Shown here one piece after another: positions 1-5,309 of a stretch of DNA of 5,309 nucleotides; the first letter of the stretch is position 1, and every line of letters starts with the position of its first letter. The translations under genes and the position numbers were made by a program. The notes beneath the pieces are model-generated. The model saw only the letters and a list, made by a program, of their open reading frames with translations. It ran no database searches and had not been told where the DNA came from. This DNA is from Bacteroidales bacterium (GTDB lineage: Bacteria > Bacteroidota > Bacteroidia > Bacteroidales > UBA3824): positions 1-5,309 of the forward strand of contig JAFXMJ010000427.1 in NCBI GenBank assembly GCA_017530465.1, given 5' to 3'.

Positions 1-1495
1 ATCGGCGCGATGTCTCTTGGTCGAAAACATCGCCATTATAATGTTTAAAATCAACGTTTTCGTATCTCAAACCGGCGTTGACAGTCAGATTGTCGGAGAT
101 TGGATAAGAATATTGCAAAAACGCCGCCGTGGTACGCTGATGGTTTTCACTCTCGACTGTCGGCACGAAATCCTCCGCCGAACTTTTGAACTTGTCGGTG
201 TAATTGGTCGCAACGTTTTCGCCGCCAAATTTCACCTTGCCGCCAAAAAGTGGGTGCGACAAAACAAGTTTTTCGGCAGCCATCCGGCTCTGAACTTTGT
301 CGGAAGTGGGAATCACACGGTCGTCCTCGTTTTCACTGTCCTCATCGGCAAGAGTAGATGTCTCTTCGTCAGACTGAAAATAATCAACGTTGAAATCAAC
401 GCCAAAACCACCAATTTTGCCGTTGTAATATGCATTGACAGAATATTGATAGCCCTTTGGAGTGCTTTCGTTTGTATGTTCCGTTATCTTGTCGTGCAAC
501 TCCCTGTCTTTGAACACATCGAAATTAGCGACATACGGCTCGTCGTTGCGCAAGTCATCATAGAATTTGTACTTGAATCCGGCAAAATTGTTGTCGTCAA
601 ACTGATAATTAGTACCGGCGGACAACATAATGTCCGACATCCTGAAATCACAGTCCATCACCTCATCCAATTCCCACAATGCATTGGATTGCATTTCATT
701 GTGCGTTTTGTACAATTGCCACATCCTCATATCCGACCACTCGACGCCGCCAAAAAGGTCGAGGTTTTTCTTTCTGTAATTGAGATTTAGATTGCTGTAA
801 AAATCGGCGTTGTCGCACTGCGAATATTGTCCCAACAGATTAAAACTCATACCGTCGCCAACAGGCTTTATCGTTGTTATCCTTATGACAGACTGAACCT
901 CGGCATCGTACTCTGCGCCGGGATTGCTGATGACCTCTACGGTCTTCACATTTTTTGGGTCAATGTTTTGGAGTTCGCTCTTGTCGCGCATCTTGACACC
1001 ATTTATATAAATTTCAGGCGTACCCTTGCCAAAAATTTCGATTCCGTCCTGCGTGGTGCGCACTCCGGGCAATTTGGCGAGCATTTTTTCTGCGGTGGTG
1101 GTCTTCGCCAAAATGCTGTTTTGAACGTCGGTAACCATCGCGCCATCCTTGATTCTCGTTTTAGGGAGTCCCGCAGAAATAGTGATTTCGTCCAATTGCA
1201 TATCAGAGGCTTTGAGGACGACATTGCTGAAATCGGAGTTAAGATTCAGCGTCGCGGTTTCATAGCCAAGACACGAAATGACGATGAACGACGCCTTTGG
1301 ATTTTTTTCGATTGAAAACCTGCCGTCAACATCCGTGATAGTGCCGCTTACGAATGACGAGTCGGATGCACTCAGGACAATGTTGGCGAATTGGATTGGC
1401 GAATTGTCTTCGCCTAAAACGACACCCGAAATATTGCTTTGGGCGAGTGCCACAACGCTGACAAGCGTCAGAATTAATGTCAGAATCTTTTTCAT
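1..1495 (-). CDS. TonB-dependent outer-membrane receptor, OMP_b-brl type (C-terminus beyond window)
   Basis: This reading frame is open for 498 codons from an ATG at 1495 to the left edge with no stop, so the gene is partial only because the window ends. Residues 1-18 form a signal peptide ending ALA, then Q19. Residues about 20-98 are a carboxypeptidase-regulatory-like beta-sandwich (ISGVV, SPIQFANIVL, GTITDVDGRFSI, GYETATLNL). Residues about 100-210 are the plug, with LPGVRTTQDGIEIFGKGTPE, IYINGV and VEVISNPGAEYDAE. After about 211 come alternating aromatic and polar strands of the barrel. Family members are usually about 750-850 residues, so roughly 60% is present. Such receptors take up ligands across the outer membrane using TonB energy. 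The ligand cannot be told from the sequence. No SusD-like partner is visible, and the usual SusC hallmarks are absent. The gene starts 19 bp after the DUF2807 stop and probably shares its promoter. Confidence 0.93.
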   Translation of the reverse strand, partial: MKKILTLILTLVSVVALAQSNISGVVLGEDNSPIQFANIVLSASDSSFVSGTITDVDGRFSIEKNPKASFIVISCLGYETATLNLNSDFSNVVLKASDMQLDEITISAGLPKTRIKDGAMVTDVQNSILAKTTTAEKMLAKLPGVRTTQDGIEIFGKGTPEIYINGVKMRDKSELQNIDPKNVKTVEVISNPGAEYDAEVQSVIRITTIKPVGDGMSFNLLGQYSQCDNADFYSNLNLNYRKKNLDLFGGVEWSDMRMWQLYKTHNEMQSNALWELDEVMDCDFRMSDIMLSAGTNYQFDDNNFAGFKYKFYDDLRNDEPYVANFDVFKDRELHDKITEHTNESTPKGYQYSVNAYYNGKIGGFGVDFNVDYFQSDEETSTLADEDSENEDDRVIPTSDKVQSRMAAEKLVLSHPLFGGKVKFGGENVATNYTDKFKSSAEDFVPTVESENHQRTTAAFLQYSYPISDNLTVNAGLRYENVDFKHYNGDVFDQETSRR

Positions 1496-1514
1496 TTTCA
1501 GTTGTAAATATTTA

Positions 1515-2237
1515 TTAGTCAGTAATGTTGATACGAGCCATACCTGAGAAATTGACATTTTTCGCGTCGGCATTGAAATTCTTGGAAGTAATATTCGACA
1601 CGCCCGACGCTCTTGCGCTCAACTCGCCCACGTGTCCTGATAGATTTACGGAACTTGCACCCGACACCTCCAAGTCCATCACACGCGCTTCGCCCGAAAA
1701 CGAAACATTGCACGCTCCCGAAGCGTCTATTTCAAGGTTGCTGATTGCGCCGTTGATGTCTGCCGAACCCGCGCCACTAATATCAATCGACAGACGTTCA
1801 GACACATCCAAATCTTTGAATATCATTTCTGTCAGTCCCGAGCAATTGACTTTAAGTTTTTTCAGGACAGTTTTTTCGGGAAACAAGGTCTTGACAACCC
1901 CCGATGTGATGAGGGAGGTGAGGTCTTCGACATAAATCTCAACCTTGAAATCACAGCAACTTTCCTTGATTACCACTTTCCTTTTGTTGGATTGGAAGCG
2001 GACAAGAAGTTCTCCGTCAACGACCTTCGTTTCGAGTTTTGCCAACAACTCCGCGTCACCGCTGACAACGACCTTCTGAGGCCTGCCCGTTACGATTGTT
2101 ACGTCCGCAATAGACGAAACGTTGATTCTGTTGAAAGTTCCTACGACCCTATCCTCAGTGTTTTTTTCCTCGACCTTCTGAGCGAAAGCCTCGGCGGCGA
2201 AAATCACAACCGCGATAATTAACAATAATTTTTTCAT
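1515..2237 (-). CDS. Secreted head GIN domain (DUF2807) protein
   Basis: A 240-residue protein with a signal peptide (residues 1-19, ending AFA before Q20) and a DUF2807 / 'putative auto-transporter adhesin, head GIN domain' body. The N-terminal part carries the family motif GTFNRINVSSIADVTIVTG at residues 33-51. From about 110 onward an SG dipeptide recurs at 112, 133, 154, 173, 192, 211 and 231, every 19-21 residues, as expected for turns of a parallel beta-helix. Family members are exported to the periplasm or cell surface of Bacteroidota. Their biochemical role is not established, and the adhesin name is only a family label. The ATG at 2237 is chosen because the signal peptide begins there and a good promoter lies just upstream. 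A Cys-Cys pair at 94-95 could form or exchange a disulfide. It is the first gene of an operon with the TonB-dependent receptor, which suggests the two act together at the envelope. Confidence 0.92.
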   Translation of the reverse strand: MKKLLLIIAVVIFAAEAFAQKVEEKNTEDRVVGTFNRINVSSIADVTIVTGRPQKVVVSGDAELLAKLETKVVDGELLVRFQSNKRKVVIKESCCDFKVEIYVEDLTSLITSGVVKTLFPEKTVLKKLKVNCSGLTEMIFKDLDVSERLSIDISGAGSADINGAISNLEIDASGACNVSFSGEARVMDLEVSGASSVNLSGHVGELSARASGVSNITSKNFNADAKNVNFSGMARINITD

Positions 2238-2268
2238 ATTCGTACTGCTTTAAAAAAGTTTACGGCGA

Positions 2269-2300
2269 CAAAATTACGAGGGCTGCACACATCCTCAAAA
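2269..2300 (-). promoter_or_regulatory. Bacteroidota-type promoter for the DUF2807-receptor operon
   Basis: On the minus strand a -33 element TTTTG (2296-2300) is followed by 19 bp and a -7 element TAATTTTG (2269-2276), matching the Bacteroidota consensus TTTG / TAnnTTTG. Transcription would start near 2262-2265, giving a leader of about 25 nt before the ATG at 2237. Confidence 0.8.
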
Positions 2301-2308
2301 TTTTATCG

Positions 2309-2369
2309 GTGGCAATGTTGTTTCAAGACTGTGGCAATGTCGTGTCAGGGCTTGTGTCAAAGTGTGTCA
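2309..2369. repeat. Direct-repeat cluster between divergent promoters (candidate operator)
   Basis: GTGGCAATGTTGT (2309-2321) recurs as GTGGCAATGTCGT (2331-2343), with 12 of 13 bases identical and a 22-bp period. Three copies of YGTGTCA follow at 2341-2347, 2353-2359 and 2363-2369, stepping by 12 and 10 bp. Spacings near 10-11 or 21-22 bp place copies on one face of the helix, as for a regulator binding site. The block lies just upstream of the -33 element of the DUF2807 promoter, where an activator would sit. That it binds a protein is inference. Confidence 0.4.
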
Positions 2370-2378
2370 TAATTATAA

Positions 2379-2393
2379 CATACTGACTGTATG
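2379..2393. promoter_or_regulatory. Small dyad CATAC-N5-GTATG upstream of the TPR gene promoter
   Basis: A perfect 5-bp inverted repeat, CATAC (2379-2383) and GTATG (2389-2393), with a 5-bp centre. It lies 12 bp upstream of the -33 element of the plus-strand promoter. The arms are short and could occur by chance in an A/T-rich spacer, so operator function is only a suggestion. Confidence 0.25.
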
Positions 2394-2405
2394 AAAGTTA
2401 AGAAA

Positions 2406-2438
2406 TTTGCACATTTCATTAAAAACGACTATCTTTGC
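2406..2438 (+). promoter_or_regulatory. Bacteroidota-type promoter for the TPR-HTH gene
   Basis: TTTG (2406-2409), a 20-bp spacer, then TATCTTTGC (2430-2438), a perfect match to TAnnTTTGC. The predicted start near 2443-2445 leaves a leader of about 22 nt to the ATG at 2467. This rules out the upstream in-frame TTG at 2407, which lies inside the -33 element. Confidence 0.85.
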
Positions 2439-2466
2439 ATTCCGAAACGATAAAAAGAAACACAAT

Positions 2467-3909
2467 ATGCGCAAAATATACCTTATCTTATTCGTTTTTC
2501 TACTTCTGTTGCAGGCGAGTTGCGACAACAGGACGGGGATTTTCAAGGCTCTGCAACGCGCCGATTCGCTACTTGTCGCGGACAACGACAGCACGGCAGC
2601 GATAATTTTTTACCAAATCCCCGCCCCTGCCGACACCTCCGACGAAACCGCGCTCTATAATTATGTAAGCGCAAAAATCAACGCCCGCAACTACGAACCT
2701 CAGACACCCGAACTTTTAGACCTCCCAATTGAGTTTTTCAAAAAGGAGGGCGACCTCAGACACCTTGCATATGCTTACAACTACAAAAGCATATTTCTTC
2801 TGTCGTATTCCCACGACATTTCAAATGCATATATTTACAACAAGGAGGCCGAGGAAATTGCAAACAACATCAATGACGACATCCTGAAATTCAACATTAA
2901 TACAATCGGATACACGATTTCGGCATATCACGCCGACACCGACGAATGTCTCCAATACGCCGACAAAGCCTACCGAATCGGCGAGCATCTACACGACAAG
3001 ACGAGGATGGCGTATCCTGCGCTTTACCTGACGCTCTGTTATGACGAAAAAAACATCGCCGACAGCGCACAAAAATATATGGCAGTCTGTCTCAATTTCA
3101 TTGATTGCTACGATATGGGTTCCAAGGCGGCGGTCTATACCGCATTTGGCAACTCAATGCGCAAAAAGAATCCCGCATTTGCCGAGCAATATTTTATGCA
3201 GTCGTTGGAAGTCATCCACAATGCCGACGCCTTCAAAGGCTTGACACGGCTCTATCTTGAACAAGGCAATTTGGACAAAGCCACCGAATATTACCCGAAA
3301 GCATTGCGAAAAGACGCCCACGAGAGCAACGTCGAATTGATGTCGCTTTACGCCCAATGCCTCGAAAAAGCCGGCAAAACCGACGCGGCGTTCAACGTTT
3401 ACAAAGACATTTCCTCCGAAAAAGATTCGCTCTACAAAACCAAAGAAAGCAACCTCGTCCTACGTTGGGAGAATATCAACAAATTTTACCACACACAGAA
3501 AAAAGATTTCAAAGAATTGGAAAACAAATTGTTGTGGATAAAAAATTTGACAATATTTTTGACGGTGGCACTTTTGGCAGTGTTGGCGGTGTTCTACTTC
3601 AAAACACGCAAACCAACAGAAATAAAAGTTTCAAAAGCGGAAAATCTTTATCAACGTCTGCTGACCAACGAAAGCATCTCACAGTTGACAAAAGATGAAA
3701 GGGACATTTTGGTGGAATATTATTTTTCTCAAAATGCAGACTTCGAGCGTGAAATATCCACCAATTACGACAAACTTCCAACAAATTCCATCATTCTTCT
3801 CATTTTGCAAAACATTGGGAAAAGCAAGACAGAAATAATGGACATAATGGGTTTTTCCGACCAAGCATACCGTTCTCTCAAATCAAGGACTGACAGGGCG
3901 AAAAAATAA
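2467..3909 (+). CDS. TPR-repeat, single-pass membrane protein with C-terminal HTH (putative transcriptional regulator)
   Basis: A 480-residue protein. Residues 1-18 are a hydrophobic signal ending LQAS before Cys19, a loose lipobox, so it may be a lipoprotein or a signal anchor. Residues about 24-345 are mostly helical TPR-like repeats; the clearest are at about 158-172, 238-250 and 256-282 (LYLEQGNLDKATEYYPKAL). The opening ADSLLVADNDSTAAIIFYQI resembles the start of the large Bacteroidota TPR-membrane-HTH regulator group. A transmembrane helix follows at about 359-378, then basic residues (KTRK), which put the C-terminus in the cytoplasm. Residues about 440-478 (GKSKTEIMDIMGFSDQAYRS, then LKSRTDRAKK) look like a divergent LuxR-like helix-turn-helix. 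This gives a periplasmic TPR sensor joined to a cytoplasmic DNA-binding end. It is divergent from the DUF2807-receptor operon and may regulate it. The HTH call is the least certain part. The ATG at 2467 fits both the promoter and the signal peptide. Confidence 0.85.
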   Translation: MRKIYLILFVFLLLLQASCDNRTGIFKALQRADSLLVADNDSTAAIIFYQIPAPADTSDETALYNYVSAKINARNYEPQTPELLDLPIEFFKKEGDLRHLAYAYNYKSIFLLSYSHDISNAYIYNKEAEEIANNINDDILKFNINTIGYTISAYHADTDECLQYADKAYRIGEHLHDKTRMAYPALYLTLCYDEKNIADSAQKYMAVCLNFIDCYDMGSKAAVYTAFGNSMRKKNPAFAEQYFMQSLEVIHNADAFKGLTRLYLEQGNLDKATEYYPKALRKDAHESNVELMSLYAQCLEKAGKTDAAFNVYKDISSEKDSLYKTKESNLVLRWENINKFYHTQKKDFKELENKLLWIKNLTIFLTVALLAVLAVFYFKTRKPTEIKVSKAENLYQRLLTNESISQLTKDERDILVEYYFSQNADFEREISTNYDKLPTNSIILLILQNIGKSKTEIMDIMGFSDQAYRSLKSRTDRAKK

Positions 3910-3928
3910 AAAATAAAATAATTTTCAC

Positions 3929-3960
3929 TTGTTGACATCGAAAAAAATTGTTAGATTTGC
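3929..3960 (+). promoter_or_regulatory. Bacteroidota-type promoter for the 64-residue gene
   Basis: TTG (3929-3931), a 20-bp spacer, then TAGATTTGC (3952-3960), a perfect TAnnTTTGC. Transcription would start near 3965-3967, about 22 nt before the ATG at 3988. The small gene is therefore its own unit, even though it lies only 78 bp after the TPR gene with no hairpin terminator seen between them. Confidence 0.8.
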
Positions 3961-3987
3961 ATATTGCAAAACAAAACATATAACACT

Positions 3988-4182
3988 ATGCCCAACGACA
4001 TCAACAGTTATCGCCTGACGAGTTTGGAGGAGCCGCCGGAGGAATACCTCGCACAAATAATGCGCGAGGCGGCGGAGGATGCTTTTATCCGTCAAGAAGA
4101 AGCGACAAAAAAGTATTTTGAAGAATTGCAACAAAATATTTTAAAATCAAAGGAACAATGGAAAACCACAAACCCGTCCTAA
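3988..4182 (+). CDS. Small charged protein, possible antitoxin-like first gene of a pair
   Basis: A 64-residue protein with a short polar N-terminus, the motif YRLTSLEEPPEEYLAQIM at residues 8-25, and then a highly charged helix (about 22-57) rich in Glu and Lys. There is no signal peptide or membrane segment. From memory, Bacteroidota have small proteins with a similar RLTSLEEP..E.L..IM motif that come just before another gene, in places a toxin-like ATP-binding or kinase-fold gene. This was not checked. A start at 3964 would be a TTG right after the -7 box, upstream of or at the transcription start, so the ATG at 3988 is preferred. A dedicated promoter lies upstream. The gene ends in TAATG, and a second ATG (4158) with AGGAA before it sits inside its 3' end, as in a translationally coupled pair. 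Function is unknown; an antitoxin or chaperone-like role is inference. Confidence 0.75.
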   Translation: MPNDINSYRLTSLEEPPEEYLAQIMREAAEDAFIRQEEATKKYFEELQQNILKSKEQWKTTNPS

Positions 4183-4205
4183 TGCCAAAAGAATCAGTTA
4201 ATTAA
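4158..4205 (+). pseudogene. 15-codon frame overlapping the small gene; possible stump of a lost partner gene
   Basis: An ATG at 4158 is preceded by AGGAAC, a better ribosome-binding site than most in this window, and reads MENHKPVLMPKESVN before a stop at 4203-4205. It overlaps the last 25 bp of the 64-residue gene in another frame, the geometry usual for a coupled second gene. The opening MENHKPVL resembles the first residues before the P-loop in zeta-toxin-like or other ATP-binding proteins, but no P-loop follows. It may be the 5' remnant of a gene deleted when the Fic gene came to lie next to it, or simply a chance frame. Confidence 0.25.
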
Positions 4206-5155
4206 AAACCAACCAAGAAATAACCGCCTTTTTTAGCCACACTGCGAAACTCTATCAAGCCTTTCTGCGTCAACAAGCGGAGATAACGCTGTGTAGTCCT
4301 CAGGCTACGCGCAAGTTTCAAGGCGAGCGCAGGCGCGTTCATACCGGGATTGTTGGAAATCTCAGACTTCAATTGTTCTTCAAAAGGGATGGCTTCGGAC
4401 TCAGGCATAGTTTCCCTAAACAGACGTAAAATATCTGACTGAGTGGCAATTACTCTGTCGGCTATAAACTCCATAAAAGGCGCGTCGTCAGTGTGGGCAA
4501 GTTCCAAAACGGCAATATACTCGCTGCGCATTATCTGCGGGATTATGGCGATGTTGTAGTCGTTGCGAAGAAGGGCGAGATTCATCAACAACCTTGCAAG
4601 GCGACCGTTGCCGTCCACAAACGGATGGATGAAAACAAATTTTTTGTGAAGTTGAGCGGCAAGCACGACAGGATGGAGTTTGTTTTCGTTGTTGTTGTAC
4701 CAATCAACGAGTTTCTCCATACGCGACTTTATCTTGTCAACAGGCGACACCGCATATTTGCTGCCACTTATAAAAACCGGCACTTTGCGAAAACATCCCG
4801 CCGACAACGGGTCAATTTTTTCATAAAAAAGCCTGTGGATATTCAGGATGTCGGCATCTTCCAACGATTTAGACTTGGCGAGCGTATAGACAAAATCAAA
4901 CGCCGCAGCGTGTCCCGCCGCCTCGTATAAGTCTTTCAGGGGGCGACCCTCCACGGTAAGTCCGTCTTCAATTACAACCTTTGTTTCGCTTTCTGTCAGG
5001 CTGTTGCCTTCTATGGCGTTGCTTGTAAAAGTCAGTCCCACACGGTAATACTCTTTCAGTGATTTGAGCGTTTCCTCCTTCAACGGTCGGTAACTCCACA
5101 AACTTTGCTGCAACTTGTCGCACTCTTCAAGTTTTTTTTGTAAAGATTTTTCCAT
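4202..5155 (-). CDS. Fic family protein, class II, with C-terminal winged-helix domain
   Basis: A 317-residue Fic (filamentation induced by cAMP) protein. Such enzymes usually transfer AMP from ATP to a hydroxyl side chain of a target protein. The full active-site motif HPFVDGNGRLAR is at residues 177-188, with catalytic His177, metal-binding Asp181 and phosphate-binding Gly-Asn-Gly-Arg. The inhibitory motif (S/T)xxxE(G/N) occurs N-terminally as SNAIEG (45-50), making it class II, in which Glu49 would block ATP's productive pose. Residues about 122-137 (FRKVPVFISGSKYAVSP) form the target-binding flap. Residues about 255-317 look like a winged helix (LRTTQRYLRLLTQKGLIEFR, then a GGYF wing). 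All key residues are present, so it should be active once relieved. The frame extends upstream to a TTG at 5209, but that start lies in the promoter repeats, so the ATG at 5155 is preferred. It converges on the small plus-strand gene. The target is unknown. Confidence 0.93.
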   Translation of the reverse strand: MEKSLQKKLEECDKLQQSLWSYRPLKEETLKSLKEYYRVGLTFTSNAIEGNSLTESETKVVIEDGLTVEGRPLKDLYEAAGHAAAFDFVYTLAKSKSLEDADILNIHRLFYEKIDPLSAGCFRKVPVFISGSKYAVSPVDKIKSRMEKLVDWYNNNENKLHPVVLAAQLHKKFVFIHPFVDGNGRLARLLMNLALLRNDYNIAIIPQIMRSEYIAVLELAHTDDAPFMEFIADRVIATQSDILRLFRETMPESEAIPFEEQLKSEISNNPGMNAPALALKLARSLRTTQRYLRLLTQKGLIEFRSVAKKGGYFLVGF

Positions 5156-5162
5156 AGTGTTT

Positions 5163-5230
5163 ACAAATTTTACACCGCCAAAATTACAACATTTACACCG
5201 CCAAAACAAATTTTACACCGCCAAAATTAC
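5163..5230. repeat. Three direct repeats of TTTACACCGCCAAAA (candidate operator array)
   Basis: The 15-bp core TTTACACCGCCAAAA occurs perfectly at 5169-5183, 5192-5206 and 5212-5226, with steps of 23 and 20 bp. Copies 1 and 3 sit in a longer 25-bp perfect direct repeat (5163-5187 and 5206-5230, period 43 bp). On the minus strand each unit reads TTTTGGCGGTGTAAA. In copies 1 and 3 it begins inside a TAATTTTG -7 element, so the repeat overlaps the promoter core and start site of the Fic gene. This arrangement suits repression by a dimer or oligomer. The Fic protein's own winged helix is the obvious candidate, by inference. Confidence 0.75.
5179..5210 (-). promoter_or_regulatory. Proximal promoter of the Fic gene
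   Basis: On the minus strand TTTG (5207-5210), a 20-bp spacer and TAATTTTG (5179-5186) match the Bacteroidota consensus. The predicted start near 5172-5175 gives a leader of about 17-20 nt before the ATG at 5155. Repeat copy 1 overlaps the -7 box and start site, and copy 2 fills most of the spacer. Confidence 0.7.
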
Positions 5231-5252
5231 GCGTATATGACATTTTTTGCAA
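5222..5252 (-). promoter_or_regulatory. Possible distal second promoter of the Fic gene
   Basis: The 25-bp repeat duplicates the -7 element: TAATTTTG recurs at 5222-5229, and a TTG (5250-5252) lies 20 bp upstream. It would start near 5215-5218, giving tandem promoters 43 bp apart. The -33 match is minimal (TTG only) and lies against the terminator, so this promoter is less certain. Confidence 0.4.
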
Positions 5253-5253
5253 C

Positions 5254-5286
5254 AAAAAAGGGGCAGCCCAAAGGTGCCCCTTTTTT
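5254..5286. terminator. Bidirectional Rho-independent terminator
   Basis: A perfect 12-bp stem, AAAAAAGGGGCA (5254-5265) pairing with TGCCCCTTTTTT (5275-5286), around a 9-base loop. The G/C core flanked by an A-run and a T-run lets it work on either strand. No plus-strand gene ends just before it, so it most likely ends a minus-strand transcript entering from beyond the right edge and insulates the Fic promoter from it. Confidence 0.85.
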
Positions 5287-5309
5287 ATTTAAGAATGAAT
5301 GATATGCTG

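Noticed and set aside
1383..1406. Tandem 11-bp repeat TTGGCGAATTG
   Set aside because: It is inside the receptor gene and encodes the conserved SPIQFAN stretch of the carboxypeptidase-regulatory-like domain. The copies are in different frames and are probably chance.
17..1547. Plus-strand open frames at 17-790, 827-1315 and 1278-1547
   Set aside because: They lie antisense to the receptor gene, whose minus-strand frame has a signal peptide, plug motifs and barrel strands. The plus-strand products have no recognisable domain.
2407..2466. Upstream in-frame start for the TPR protein adding 20 residues
   Set aside because: The codon is TTG and lies inside the -33 element, upstream of the predicted transcription start. 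It would also bury the signal peptide.
4488..4930. Open frames at 4493-4930 (plus) and 4488-4703 (minus) within the Fic gene
   Set aside because: They are shadows of the Fic coding sequence, whose catalytic motif fixes the true frame.
5156..5209. Upstream in-frame start for the Fic protein adding 18 residues
   Set aside because: The codon is TTG, the extension is encoded by the operator repeats and proximal promoter, and its Cys-rich sequence does not look like a Fic N-terminus.
5163..5230. CRISPR-like array of three repeats
   Set aside because: The repeats are only 15 bp with gaps of 5-8 bp, too short for CRISPR spacers, and they overlap promoter elements.
5285..5308. Possible 3' end of a minus-strand gene (SISFILK then stop)
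   Set aside because: The position just before the terminator is right, but seven codons cannot show a gene, and another frame (stop at 5289-5291) is equally possible.

Overview
The window looks like chromosome from a member of the Bacteroidota (probably Bacteroidales). Every transcription unit that starts inside it has a promoter of the Bacteroidota type (-33 TTG or TTTG, 19-20 bp spacer, -7 TAnnTTTG). Leaders are A/T-rich without strong Shine-Dalgarno sequences. The protein families fit too: an OMP_b-brl-type TonB-dependent receptor, a DUF2807 'head GIN' protein, a TPR-membrane-HTH regulator and a Fic protein with a C-terminal winged helix. No rRNA, tRNA, CRISPR array or insertion sequence was seen.

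Layout. Positions 1-1495 (minus) hold the first 498 codons of a TonB-dependent outer-membrane receptor that runs off the left edge. 19 bp upstream of it, at 1515-2237 (minus), lies a secreted DUF2807 protein, and the two form an operon. The 229-bp region 2238-2466 carries two divergent promoters with direct repeats and a small dyad between them. It separates this operon from a 480-residue TPR/transmembrane/HTH protein at 2467-3909 (plus), a likely membrane-spanning regulator of the neighbouring operon. A 64-codon gene with its own promoter follows at 3988-4182 (plus). A 15-codon reading frame that may be the stump of a lost partner gene overlaps its end. A class II Fic protein at 4202-5155 (minus) converges on that small gene. 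Its upstream region holds three copies of a 15-bp repeat threaded through tandem promoters, and a strong bidirectional hairpin terminator closes the window at 5254-5286.

How the genes may work together. The left half reads as an envelope module: a periplasmic TPR sensor with a cytoplasmic HTH, divergent from a DUF2807-receptor pair. The right half reads as a small accessory, possibly toxin-antitoxin-like block: a self-regulated Fic enzyme with an internal inhibitory motif and a putative operator array, next to a small charged protein whose downstream partner seems to be missing. Both functional readings are inferences from context. The gene boundaries, promoters and repeats are read directly from the sequence.
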